Assembly (NCBI RefSeq): GCF_049943125.1 | Contig: NZ_CP188040.1 | Coordinates: 1,550,001-1,614,000 of the forward strand | DNA length: 64,000 bases | Reading direction: 5' to 3' | Source: JAEXZL01 sp049943125 | GTDB taxonomy: Bacteria; Bacillota; Clostridia; Clostridiales; Clostridiaceae | Shown here: in pieces, positions 21,677 to 29,620 of the stretch | Position numbering within the stretch: position 1 is the stretch's first letter | Layout: each line of letters opens with the position of its first letter | Made by a program: the position numbers and the translations under genes | Notes under the pieces: generated by a model | Told to the model about the DNA's origin: nothing | The model's input: the letters and a program-made list of their open reading frames with translations, nothing else | Database searches by the model: none

Positions 21677-23578
21677 ATGAGTTATATTGGTGGAAATTAT
21701 GATGTAGTGGTAATTGGAGGAGGTCATGCCGGCTCAGAGGCAGCCTTAGCTTCAGCGAGAATGGGGCTTAAAACTCTTATGTGTACCATGAATTTAGATA
21801 GCATTGCTTTTATGCCCTGTAATCCTAATATAGGAGGAACTGCCAAGGGACATCTAGTTAGAGAAATAGATGCCTTAGGTGGAGAAATGGGTATTAATAT
21901 AGATCATACTTATATTCAGAGCAGAATGCTCAATACCTCAAAGGGACCAGCGGTTCATTCTCTTAGAGCTCAGGCAGATAAGAGAAAATATCAGGAGAGA
22001 ATGAAGAAGGTTATTGAGGAGCAGGAAAATCTTGATTTAAAGCAAACCGAAGTAGTAAAGATACTAGCAGAGGACAATCAGGTAAAGGGTATAGTAACCA
22101 GAACTGGAGCTATATATAACTGTAAATCCATAGTAGTTGCTACTGGTACCTATTTAAGAAGTAGGATTATATTAGGAGAGGTTAATTATAATAGTGGTCC
22201 TAATGGATTCTTCCCAGCTAATGAGCTTTCTCAAAGTCTTATAGAATTAGGTCTTCCACTTAGAAGATTTAAAACAGGAACTCCAGCTAGAGTTAACAAG
22301 CGTTCTGTAGATTTTACTAAGATGTCAGAACAAAAGGGTGATGAGAAGATAGTACCCTTCTCTTTCATGAGCAATCCTGCGGAGATTAAGAGAGAGCAAA
22401 TATCCTGTTATTTAACTTATACAACGCCAGATACCTTAAAGATAATTAAGGATAATATAGATAGATCCCCTATGTATAATGGAGTTATCGAGGGGGTAGG
22501 ACCTAGATACTGTCCTTCTATAGAAGATAAGGCCATGAGATTCCCTGATAAGCAGCAGCATCAGATATTTATTGAGCCTGAGGGTGAAAATACTGATGAG
22601 ATGTACGTTCAAGGAATGTCTAGCTCTCTTCCAGAAGAAATACAGCTACAGATGCTAAAGACTGTAATAGGACTAGAGAATGTTGAGATGATGAGAACAG
22701 GCTATGCAATAGAATATGATTGTATAGATCCTTTAGAGCTTCTTCCTACTTTAGAATTTAAAAAAGTAAAAGGTCTGTTTGGTGCAGGTCAGCTTAATGG
22801 AACCTCTGGTTATGAAGAGGCTGCCTGTCAGGGACTTATTGCAGGAATTAATGCAGCTCTCTATGCTAAGGATGAGGAGCAGCTGATTCTTACAAGATCC
22901 GATGCTTATATCGGTGTATTAATAGATGATTTAGTTACTAAGGGAACCAATGAGCCTTATAGAATGATGACCTCAAGAGCTGAATATAGACTTCTATTAA
23001 GACAAGACAATGCCGATTTAAGATTAACAGAAATAGGAAGACGCATAGGCTTAGTTTCTGATGAACGCTATGAAAGCTTTACTAAGAGAAAGCTTCAGAT
23101 AGAAGAGGAAGTAGAAAGAATTAAAAAGGTTCAAGTGACTAACAAGGTTGAAAACAATGAGTTCTTAGTAACTTTAAATTCTGCGGAGCTTAAAAAGCCA
23201 ATCAGCCTATATGAGCTTATTAAGAGACCAGAGCTTGATTACTTTTCAGTAGCACCTCTGGATACTGATAGACCTAAGCTTCCTGAGGATGTAATGGAGC
23301 AGGTTAGTATTATATCAAAATATGAAGGCTATATTGAAAAGCAGCTAGAGCAGGTAAGACAGTTTAAGAAGCTAGAAAATAGAAGGCTACCAGAGGATTT
23401 AAACTATCAGGATATAAAGGGACTCAGGATAGAAGCTACTCAAAAGCTTAGTCAGATAAGACCTATAAACATTGGTCAGGCATCAAGAATATCAGGTGTT
23501 TCTCCTGCAGATATTTCAGTACTTCTCATTTACTTAGAGCAATATAACAAAATTCATTCTAACAAAATGGAGGAATAG
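21677..23578 (+). CDS. mnmG: tRNA uridine 5-carboxymethylaminomethyl modification enzyme MnmG
   Basis: From the ATG at 21677 the FAD protein has 633 residues. A GTG at 21668 is possible, but its site is where AGGTG would act as Shine-Dalgarno for the ATG. The FAD-binding motif VVVIGGGHAGSEAA opens the protein. CNPNIGGTAKGHL and the signature GPRYCPSIEDK follow. The C-terminal helical part (DIKGLRIEATQKLSQIRP, SRISGVSPADISVL) contacts MnmE. It is cotranscribed with mnmE and rsmG. Confidence 0.97.
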   Translation: MSYIGGNYDVVVIGGGHAGSEAALASARMGLKTLMCTMNLDSIAFMPCNPNIGGTAKGHLVREIDALGGEMGINIDHTYIQSRMLNTSKGPAVHSLRAQADKRKYQERMKKVIEEQENLDLKQTEVVKILAEDNQVKGIVTRTGAIYNCKSIVVATGTYLRSRIILGEVNYNSGPNGFFPANELSQSLIELGLPLRRFKTGTPARVNKRSVDFTKMSEQKGDEKIVPFSFMSNPAEIKREQISCYLTYTTPDTLKIIKDNIDRSPMYNGVIEGVGPRYCPSIEDKAMRFPDKQQHQIFIEPEGENTDEMYVQGMSSSLPEEIQLQMLKTVIGLENVEMMRTGYAIEYDCIDPLELLPTLEFKKVKGLFGAGQLNGTSGYEEAACQGLIAGINAALYAKDEEQLILTRSDAYIGVLIDDLVTKGTNEPYRMMTSRAEYRLLLRQDNADLRLTEIGRRIGLVSDERYESFTKRKLQIEEEVERIKKVQVTNKVENNEFLVTLNSAELKKPISLYELIKRPELDYFSVAPLDTDRPKLPEDVMEQVSIISKYEGYIEKQLEQVRQFKKLENRRLPEDLNYQDIKGLRIEATQKLSQIRPINIGQASRISGVSPADISVLLIYLEQYNKIHSNKMEE

Positions 23579-23579
23579 A

Positions 23580-24299
23580 ATGGAATACTATGATATAATT
23601 AAACGGGCAGCAGATGATGTTCATATGGAGTTCACAATAGTGCAGTATGAGCAGTTTATAACCTATAAGGAATTATTAAAGGAATGGAATAATAAGATGA
23701 ATCTTACAGCCATAACTGAGGATGAAGGAATTATTAAGAAGCATTTTATTGATTCTATAAAAGCCTTTAAGGCAGAGCCTTTTAAAACCTGTAATAGTCT
23801 TATAGATGTTGGGTCAGGAGCAGGATTTCCTGGAATTCCAATAGGTATTATGAGGCCTGATCTTTCAATAGTATTATTAGATTCATTAAATAAGAGAGTT
23901 ACTTTTTTAAATACAGTGGCTGAGGAGCTTGGACTTAAAAATATTAAAGCGATACATGGTAGAGCAGAAGAGGAAAGCAGAAAAAAAGAACATAGAGAGA
24001 AATATGATGTTGCTACCTCTAGAGCTGTGGCCAATATGAGCTCCTTAAGTGAATTTTGCATCCCCTTTGTGAGAAAGGGTGGATATTTTATTCCCCTTAA
24101 GGGACCTGCAATAGAGGAAGAAATAACCACTTCAACCAAGGCTATTAAATTATTGGGAGCTAACCTTGAAGAGATAATTCCTGTGAATATTGAGGATAGC
24201 GATTTAAAGCATAATCTTGTAGTGGTTAAGAAGATAGGTAATACACCAAGCCTTTATCCAAGAAAGGCTGCATCAATTCAAAAGAAGCCGATTGTCTAA
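23580..24299 (+). CDS. rsmG: 16S rRNA (guanine527-N7)-methyltransferase RsmG
   Basis: The 239-residue SAM-dependent methyltransferase has motif I DVGSGAGFPGIPI (near 80-92), preceded by NLTAITEDEGIIKKHFIDS, which is typical of RsmG (GidB). It methylates G527 of 16S rRNA. It starts one base after the mnmG stop, so the two are probably translationally coupled. The length is normal for the family. Confidence 0.96.
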   Translation: MEYYDIIKRAADDVHMEFTIVQYEQFITYKELLKEWNNKMNLTAITEDEGIIKKHFIDSIKAFKAEPFKTCNSLIDVGSGAGFPGIPIGIMRPDLSIVLLDSLNKRVTFLNTVAEELGLKNIKAIHGRAEEESRKKEHREKYDVATSRAVANMSSLSEFCIPFVRKGGYFIPLKGPAIEEEITTSTKAIKLLGANLEEIIPVNIEDSDLKHNLVVVKKIGNTPSLYPRKAASIQKKPIV

Positions 24300-24403
24300 A
24301 TTTGTTTATATATGTAGAACATTTTTTTGAGAAAAATAAAGGAAATATATCAACTTTGTAGAATTGTAAATAAAAGGAAATTTTTAACGGGTGAGGGATA
24401 GCT

Positions 24404-25192
24404 GTGGAGATACGAAATGAGATTTTATTAATTAACGTTAATATGATAGTACCTAATATTTATCAACCTAGAAAATATTTTAATAATGTTTCATTGCAGG
24501 AATTAGCAGACTCAATAAAGCATAATGGAATATTACAGCCGCTTTCAGTGAGGCAAATGGGTGAAAGATATGAATTAGTTGCTGGAGAGCGTAGATGGAG
24601 AGCTGCTAAATCTATAGGATTAGATAAAGTTCCATGTACTATATTAGATATAACAGATAAACAAGCAGCAGAGCTCGCCTTACTGGAGAATCTTCAGAGG
24701 GAAGACCTAAATTTCATTGAAGAAGCTGAAGCATACTATAACCTAATTAATGAGCATGGATTTACTCAGGAGCAGCTAGCTATAAGAATGGGAAAAAAGC
24801 AATCAACCATTGCTAATAAGTTGAGATTATTGAAGCTCTCGGCTTCCGTGAGACTTCTACTTTTAGAAAATAGTCTTACTGAAAGACATGCTAGAGCATT
24901 ACTTCCTTTGTTGGATGAAGAGCTTCAGGTTAAAATTGTTAAGAAGGTAATCAAATGTAATTTAACGGTAAAGGAAACTGAAGCATTAGTTAATAAGGAG
25001 CTTCTTAAGCTAAAAGGTGAAGAATTAAACACTGGTAAGAAGAATAATTTAAAAGGTGTATTTTCGTCAAAAATATACATAAATTCAATTAAGCAAGTTT
25101 TTGACAAGTTTAATATCCCAGCAGATTATAAGTCTAAGGATTGTGGTGATTTTGTTCAAATCACTGTTACCATACCAAAGAGCAAAAGTTAA
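24404..25192 (+). CDS. noc: Nucleoid occlusion protein Noc (ParB paralogue)
   Basis: The 262-residue ParB-family protein has the ParB/CTPase region with LVAGERRWRAAKSIGL (GERR motif), ENLQREDLNFIEEAEAY, and an HTH GKKQSTIANKLRLLKL. The HTH has Gln and Lys (Q in KKQ, K in ANK) where ParB has Arg and Thr. From memory, these are residues that switch specificity from parS to the Noc site. Noc clamps on DNA, binds the membrane and blocks division over the nucleoid. In B. subtilis membrane binding is by an N-terminal amphipathic helix; here MEIRNEILLINVNMIVPN is only weakly amphipathic. It starts with GTG. Confidence 0.85.
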   Translation: MEIRNEILLINVNMIVPNIYQPRKYFNNVSLQELADSIKHNGILQPLSVRQMGERYELVAGERRWRAAKSIGLDKVPCTILDITDKQAAELALLENLQREDLNFIEEAEAYYNLINEHGFTQEQLAIRMGKKQSTIANKLRLLKLSASVRLLLLENSLTERHARALLPLLDEELQVKIVKKVIKCNLTVKETEALVNKELLKLKGEELNTGKKNNLKGVFSSKIYINSIKQVFDKFNIPADYKSKDCGDFVQITVTIPKSKS

Positions 25193-25208
25193 TGTTTCAC
25201 GTGAAACA
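25193..25208. promoter_or_regulatory. parS: parS site 1
   Basis: A perfect 16-bp palindrome TGTTTCACGTGAAACA, the parS consensus of Bacillus-type ParB, lies immediately after the noc stop codon. Confidence 0.93.
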
Positions 25209-25240
25209 AAAGCAGTTTTTCGCTGCTTTTGTTTTTTTTA
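25206..25240 (+). terminator. Terminator after noc
   Basis: The stem CAAAAGCAG / CTGCTTTTG is followed by eight T. It overlaps the last bases of parS site 1 and separates noc from parA. Confidence 0.85.
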
Positions 25241-25353
25241 TTTGCCTTTTCTTATAAAGTTCTTTAATAATTCCTTGTGGGAATATATAATAAGATTATA
25301 AGATCACTAGGAGGTGTAATAAACTATACTTTTAGAAAAGGTAGGTATATTTA

Positions 25354-26124
25354 ATGAAGATAATTTCTATATTTAATCAAAAGGGTGGAGTAGGTAAAAC
25401 TACCTCCAATATTAATTTGTGTTCATATTTAGCTTTAGAAGGATATAAGGTTCTTGCAATTGATATAGATCCACAAGGTAATACCACTAGCGGTCTTGGT
25501 TTTGATAAGCATAAAATAGAGAAGTCTACATATGATGTTTTGACTAGTGATACAGAGCTTAAAGATGTGATAATACAAAGTCAGCTATTAGAAAACTTAT
25601 ATTTGGCACCTTCAATAATGGAGCTGGCAGGAGCTGAGGTAGAGCTTACTGTTTCTAATAGCAGAGAAACAATCCTTAAGAAAAAGCTAAGAAGCATTGA
25701 TGGTGAGTATGATTTTGTTTTTATAGATTGTCCTCCGTCTCTGGGAATATTGACTATTAATGCACTTACAGCATCAGATTCAGTGTTGATTCCCATACAG
25801 AGTGAATTTTATGCTCTTGAGGGGGTAGGTCAGTTAATTAATACAATACAGCTTGTAAAGAAATCACTTAATAAGGATTTGGAGGTTGAGGGAGTATTCT
25901 TAACCATGTTTGATGGCCGTACAAATCTAAGTAATGATGTAAAAAATGAAGTTAAGAAGTATTTTAATAATAAAGTATATAACACTACAATTCCACGTAA
26001 TGTTAGGCTAGCAGAAGCTCCAAGTTTTGGACTTCCAATAGTACTATATGATCAGAGATGCAAGGGTGCTGAAGCTTATGAGGATTTAACTAAGGAATTT
26101 GTAAAGAGACAAGGAGTGAATTAA
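25354..26124 (+). CDS. parA: Chromosome partitioning ATPase ParA/Soj
   Basis: The 256-residue Walker-type ATPase starts MKIISIFNQKGGVGKTTSNINL, the deviant Walker A of ParA/Soj. It has DIDPQGNTTSGLG and FIDCPPSLGILTINAL (Walker B). It works with ParB to position origins and, in Bacillus, regulates DnaA. The parB start follows one base after its stop. Upstream, noc ends about 160 bases away behind a terminator, so parAB probably has its own promoter. Confidence 0.96.
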   Translation: MKIISIFNQKGGVGKTTSNINLCSYLALEGYKVLAIDIDPQGNTTSGLGFDKHKIEKSTYDVLTSDTELKDVIIQSQLLENLYLAPSIMELAGAEVELTVSNSRETILKKKLRSIDGEYDFVFIDCPPSLGILTINALTASDSVLIPIQSEFYALEGVGQLINTIQLVKKSLNKDLEVEGVFLTMFDGRTNLSNDVKNEVKKYFNNKVYNTTIPRNVRLAEAPSFGLPIVLYDQRCKGAEAYEDLTKEFVKRQGVN

Positions 26125-26125
26125 T

Positions 26126-26980
26126 TTGGTTAAAAAGCACGGCTTAGGAAGAGGTCTTGGTGCTTTAATTCCTGAGCAGGAAGAAAAGAGCAATGAAGAT
26201 GAAAAGAAAAGCTTGATGATAGATATCAATAGTATCAAACCTAATTCTGAACAGCCAAGAAAAACCTTTGATGAAGAAAAGATTTTAGCTCTCAGTGAAT
26301 CTATAAAGGAATATGGTATTATCCAACCACTTGTTTTAAATAAGGTTGATAATAACTATATAATTGTGGCTGGAGAAAGAAGATGGAGAGCTGCAAAAAA
26401 AGCAGGTATTAATGAAGTTCCAGCTGTTATAATGAACTTATCTGATAAAGAAATACTAGAGATATCCTTAATAGAGAACATTCAAAGGCAAGATTTGAAT
26501 CCTATTGAAGAAGCTGTAGCTTATAAGAAGCTCATGGACGAGTTTTCTCTTACCCAAGAAGAGCTAAGTACAAGAATAGGTAAATCTAGAACAGCTATAA
26601 CAAACACTTTAAGACTTATGAACTTAGATTCTAGAGTTCAAGAATATATTATTGATGGAGTTTTATCAGAGGGTCATGGAAGAGCATTATTAGGAATAAC
26701 TGATAAAGAGCTTCAATATAAAACAGCACAAAAAGTCATTGATGAAAAGCTTTCTGTGAGACAATTAGAAGCTATAGTTAAGCAGTTAGGTAGAGAAAAA
26801 ATAACGAAAGAGAAGAAGGAAGATATATATAATCCTTATTATAGAGATATTGAAAGTCGATTTGAGAGTCTTTTAGGTACTAAAGTAAATATAGATGCAA
26901 AAAAGAATAAAGGTAAGATTGAGATAGAATATTATTCTGAGGATGACTTACAAAGAATAATTGATATCTTAAAAATTTAA
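26126..26980 (+). CDS. parB: Chromosome partitioning protein ParB/Spo0J
   Basis: The 284-residue ParB starts with TTG (MVKKHGLGRGLGALIPEQ). It has the CTP-binding GERRWRAAK motif, ENIQRQDLNPIEEA, and an HTH GKSRTAITNTLRLM that keeps the parS-type Arg and Thr residues, unlike the neighbouring noc. The C-terminal part dimerises. ParB loads at parS, slides and recruits condensin. Four parS sites lie within 3 kb, and one begins directly after its stop codon. Confidence 0.96.
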   Translation: MVKKHGLGRGLGALIPEQEEKSNEDEKKSLMIDINSIKPNSEQPRKTFDEEKILALSESIKEYGIIQPLVLNKVDNNYIIVAGERRWRAAKKAGINEVPAVIMNLSDKEILEISLIENIQRQDLNPIEEAVAYKKLMDEFSLTQEELSTRIGKSRTAITNTLRLMNLDSRVQEYIIDGVLSEGHGRALLGITDKELQYKTAQKVIDEKLSVRQLEAIVKQLGREKITKEKKEDIYNPYYRDIESRFESLLGTKVNIDAKKNKGKIEIEYYSEDDLQRIIDILKI

Positions 26981-26996
26981 GGTTTCACGTGAAACA
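26981..26996. promoter_or_regulatory. parS: parS site 2
   Basis: GGTTTCACGTGAAACA matches parS at 15 of 16 bases, and the 14-bp core palindrome is perfect. It lies between parB and the DUF4446 gene. Confidence 0.9.
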
Positions 26997-27005
26997 TGTG
27001 GAGGG

Positions 27006-27512
27006 ATGAATAACTTGCAGAATGTAATAGACATAATATCAGAATATCAATTGTATATAGTAATTGCTCTGATTCTTCTAGTATTATTGCTGATGATCCT
27101 AGTGATTGTCGCTTATAGCTCTTTAAATAGGATTGAAAAAAGATATAGAAAGCTCATGCGTGGAACCAATAATAAAAGCTTGGAGGAAATGCTCATTCAA
27201 TACCTTGATAATTCCCAGGAAGCAGTGAGGATATCTTCTGAAGCTAGAGCGGAAAGTGAGTATATTAAGTCACAGCTTGAAAATTGTCTTAAGAAGGTAG
27301 CTATTAAGAGATATAAGGCTTTTGAGGATATTGGTAGCGATTTAAGCTATTCAATTGCCCTACTCAATGAGAAGAATGATGGTATCATTTTGACCGGAAT
27401 ATTTGGAAGACAGGAAACAACCTCTTATGCAAAACCTATTGATAAGGGTATTTCAAGATACGATTTATCTGAAGAAGAAAAAGCTGTATTAAAGGATGCC
27501 ATGAATCAATAA
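27006..27512 (+). CDS. DUF4446 family membrane-anchored protein
   Basis: The 168-residue protein has one N-terminal membrane span (IVIALILLVLLLMILVIVAYS, about 18-38), then a basic helix. A compact C-terminal domain contains KRYKAFEDIGSDLSYSIALLNEKNDGIILTGIFGRQETTSYAKPI. This matches the DUF4446 family, which is common next to parB in clostridia. Its function is unknown. The location suggests, without proof, a role near the origin or in sporulation. A GGAGGG Shine-Dalgarno precedes the ATG. Confidence 0.85.
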   Translation: MNNLQNVIDIISEYQLYIVIALILLVLLLMILVIVAYSSLNRIEKRYRKLMRGTNNKSLEEMLIQYLDNSQEAVRISSEARAESEYIKSQLENCLKKVAIKRYKAFEDIGSDLSYSIALLNEKNDGIILTGIFGRQETTSYAKPIDKGISRYDLSEEEKAVLKDAMNQ

Positions 27513-27518
27513 GAATAA

Positions 27519-27558
27519 AAGACCTCCTTTAGGGAATAATTACCCTAAGGGAGGTCTT
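27519..27558 (+). promoter_or_regulatory. Hairpin that sequesters a Shine-Dalgarno
   Basis: A 16-bp stem (27519-27534 with 27543-27558, loop AATAATTA) contains GGGAGG in its 3' arm, five bases ahead of an ATG at 27563. No T-run follows on the plus strand, so it looks more like a translational control hairpin than a terminator. Confidence 0.6.
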
Positions 27559-27562
27559 ATTT

Positions 27563-27814
27563 ATGAATTTATATGTATGTGAGGGCTTGGAAAGTTTAAA
27601 AAGTAAGTTAGAGGAAAGAGGCTACAATACTAATGTGTATGGGAATGATCAATATGATGCTATTATTTGCAATATAAAAGATATAGACTTAGCTTCTCTA
27701 AATATAATTAATAATATAAAACATGAGGGGACCTTAATAATTGATGTAGGCAGTAAAAGCATTGATGATATTGAGTACATATTATACAATAGATCTTATT
27801 CATCATTATTCTGA
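27563..27814 (+). CDS. Small YkuS-like (UPF0180) protein
   Basis: This 83-residue protein begins NLYVCEGLESLKSKLEERGYNTNVYG, then has DAIICNIKDIDL and GTLIIDVGSKSIDDIEYIL. The N-terminal helix followed by ERGY and a hydrophobic strand resembles the YkuS/UPF0180 family, which has no established function. Its GGGAGG Shine-Dalgarno is buried in the hairpin just upstream. It ends two bases before parS site 3. The family call is tentative. Confidence 0.6.
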   Translation: MNLYVCEGLESLKSKLEERGYNTNVYGNDQYDAIICNIKDIDLASLNIINNIKHEGTLIIDVGSKSIDDIEYILYNRSYSSLF

Positions 27815-27816
27815 TA

Positions 27817-27832
27817 TGTTTCACGTGAAACA
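27817..27832. promoter_or_regulatory. parS: parS site 3
   Basis: Perfect TGTTTCACGTGAAACA between the convergent YkuS-like and yyaC genes. The flanking TGATA and CAAT are shared with site 4, 51 bases away. Confidence 0.93.
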
Positions 27833-27849
27833 ATGATTAAAAAGCGTTA

Positions 27850-28512
27850 TTACTCTATATTTTGATATGTTTCACGTGAAACAATAAATTTTAAAATACC
27901 ATTATATATTATTTCAGCAATAGATACTACAGTGAAAAGTCTAGTATTCTGTAATGTTGTGAAGGAATCTCCACTTAAAGAATTAACTACTGCTGTAATG
28001 CTAATATCACCTATAGGCATTAGCTTCTTATTAAGTGCTGAACCAGGATAAAGTGGGCCTCTTTCTACATATATATTACCTATAGAATTACTTGAACCTA
28101 GACAGGCATCTATTGCGATAATAAATCTCTTAGGATATAAATTGTTAATCTGTTCTGCTGTGCTGTGAAGATTTTTTCCATGAACCGGTGAACTCAGAGT
28201 GCCTAGTATTAAAGGAGTGCTATCAGTGAGCTCCATTAACTTATAGCCTACTATTGGGCCTAGAGAATCCCCTGTTGCTCTATCAGTTCCAATACATAAT
28301 ATTATAATATCCTTTAGGGGGATACTCCTATCAATTAAAGTATCTAATGCATTATATACATCTACTGCAGCAGAAGAGAGAGATGAGGAAATAGTTAAAG
28401 GGTAACGCTTTTCTATAATATTATTATAAGAAGCCGCCTTTGTTAAGTTTGATTTCCTGTGCTGAACTAATGTGATGTAGTTTTTTACTAAATGATTGAA
28501 AATATTCTTCAT
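27850..28512 (-). CDS. yyaC: Spore protease YyaC (GPR-related, DUF1256)
   Basis: The 220-residue protein has IILCIGTDRATGDSLGPIVGYKL (about 88-110), TLSSPVHGKNLHSTAEQI, IAIDACLGSSNSIGNIYVERGPLYPGSAL and GDISITAVVNS. This is the pattern of YyaC, a sporulation protein related to the spore germination protease fold. The gene lies near parAB in Bacillus as well. parS site 4 lies inside its 3' end and encodes VSRET. Its Shine-Dalgarno is part of the hairpin that terminates the upstream ytvI-like gene. Confidence 0.9.
   Translation of the reverse strand: MKNIFNHLVKNYITLVQHRKSNLTKAASYNNIIEKRYPLTISSSLSSAAVDVYNALDTLIDRSIPLKDIIILCIGTDRATGDSLGPIVGYKLMELTDSTPLILGTLSSPVHGKNLHSTAEQINNLYPKRFIIAIDACLGSSNSIGNIYVERGPLYPGSALNKKLMPIGDISITAVVNSLSGDSFTTLQNTRLFTVVSIAEIIYNGILKFIVSRETYQNIE
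27868..27883. promoter_or_regulatory. parS: parS site 4 (inside yyaC coding sequence)
   Basis: A perfect TGTTTCACGTGAAACA lies within the last codons of yyaC, read there as the residues VSRET. Confidence 0.93.
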
Positions 28513-28555
28513 AAAAAAACCTCCTTCTTAGATACTAACCAAAGAAGAAGGTTTT
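28513..28555 (-). terminator. Terminator of the ytvI-like gene overlapping the yyaC ribosome-binding site
   Basis: On the minus strand a 14-bp stem (AAAACCTTCTTCTT / AAGAAGGAGGTTTT, one G-T pair, 12-nt loop) is followed by seven T and then directly by the yyaC ATG. The 3' arm is the GGAGG of yyaC, so one element appears to end the upstream transcript and to start translation of the next gene. Confidence 0.8.
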
Positions 28556-28559
28556 ATAC

Positions 28560-29615
28560 TTAAATTACCTTTAATTCGTTAAGCACTGTATAAAATACCA
28601 CTAAAAACATAAAGAATAACATTCCTAAAACTCCACCAGCTTCAATTCCTATAAAAATAGCTGCCAGGACTGCTAGTGGATTAAGTCCTAGGGTAGTTGA
28701 CATAATTTTAGGCTCGATAATCTGTCTAACTACCATAACTATAATCCATAGTATTAAAAGTGCAAGTCCTGTAAAATAATTTCCTTGAAGAAAATTGATT
28801 AAAGCCAATGGAATATAAACAATAGCCATACCTAATATGGGCATTATATCAAAAATACCACAAAGAAGGCTTAATAAAAATGCATAAGGTATCCTTAATA
28901 TAGTAAAGCCGATTAAAGTAGCTAAAAAGGTTATAAACACTATTAATAGATAGGATAAAGAAAAGTTAAATATCATTTTTCTCATCTCTAGAGCTATTTC
29001 CACAGTCCTATTAACCTTAATCCCTGCTACTTTAAGTATATTCTTGCTATGAGGAGAGATCAAATTTAAGGTTATATAATAGGTGGCTAATAAAGTAAAT
29101 ATTATTACCATGGCTATGTAAGGAACGGAACCTAATATAGCAAGTATTTTTTGGATGATAAGAGTACTTAAATTAACAGTAGTGGCCACTACTGAAGCAG
29201 CAGTATCAGAAATAGAGCTTTCTAGAGAGCTTAAAATATTTGAATCAATATTTATAATAAAGGTATCATTTAGCTTCATTAAATTATCATATAATGAATT
29301 AGCTAAGTTACCTATGTATTCTGGAATAAACTTTGTTAAGCTTACCGTCTCATTAATTATTGCTGTTCCACATAAAAATATAGTACCTATAAGTATAATA
29401 AAAAAAACTATAGATGACAAAAGGGAAGCAAGCCATGGTTTAATCTTAAAGGTCATTGTAAGATAATAAGCTGGTTTCCTACATATAAGCGCAAAGATTA
29501 TTCCTAATACAAAGGGTAGAGTGTATTTTAAGGTATTAAAAAATAGATAAAAAATCAGAGAATAAAGAAGGAAAAAAACTGCAGTTCGTTCTCCCTTTTT
29601 GATATAAGCTTCCAT
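28560..29615 (-). CDS. ytvI: Sporulation integral membrane protein YtvI (AI-2E transporter family)
   Basis: The 351-residue protein has about eight membrane spans in the AI-2E/PerM arrangement. Two opening pairs come first, then a hydrophilic domain (about 100-190), then four C-terminal spans with LLSLLCGIFDIMPILGMAIVYIPLALI and a PKIMSTTLGLNPLAVL motif. This fits the sporulation-associated YtvI group. I chose the ATG at 29615, eight bases behind AAGGAG. A TTG three codons earlier would overlap the upstream gene. The exact role in sporulation is not settled. Confidence 0.85.
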   Translation of the reverse strand: MEAYIKKGERTAVFFLLYSLIFYLFFNTLKYTLPFVLGIIFALICRKPAYYLTMTFKIKPWLASLLSSIVFFIILIGTIFLCGTAIINETVSLTKFIPEYIGNLANSLYDNLMKLNDTFIINIDSNILSSLESSISDTAASVVATTVNLSTLIIQKILAILGSVPYIAMVIIFTLLATYYITLNLISPHSKNILKVAGIKVNRTVEIALEMRKMIFNFSLSYLLIVFITFLATLIGFTILRIPYAFLLSLLCGIFDIMPILGMAIVYIPLALINFLQGNYFTGLALLILWIIVMVVRQIIEPKIMSTTLGLNPLAVLAAIFIGIEAGGVLGMLFFMFLVVFYTVLNELKVI

Positions 29616-29620
29616 ATTTA

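Noticed and set aside
25101..25301. 66-codon plus-strand frame crossing parS site 1
   Set aside because: It overlaps the end of noc, a terminator and parS, has no ribosome-binding site, and is a shadow frame.
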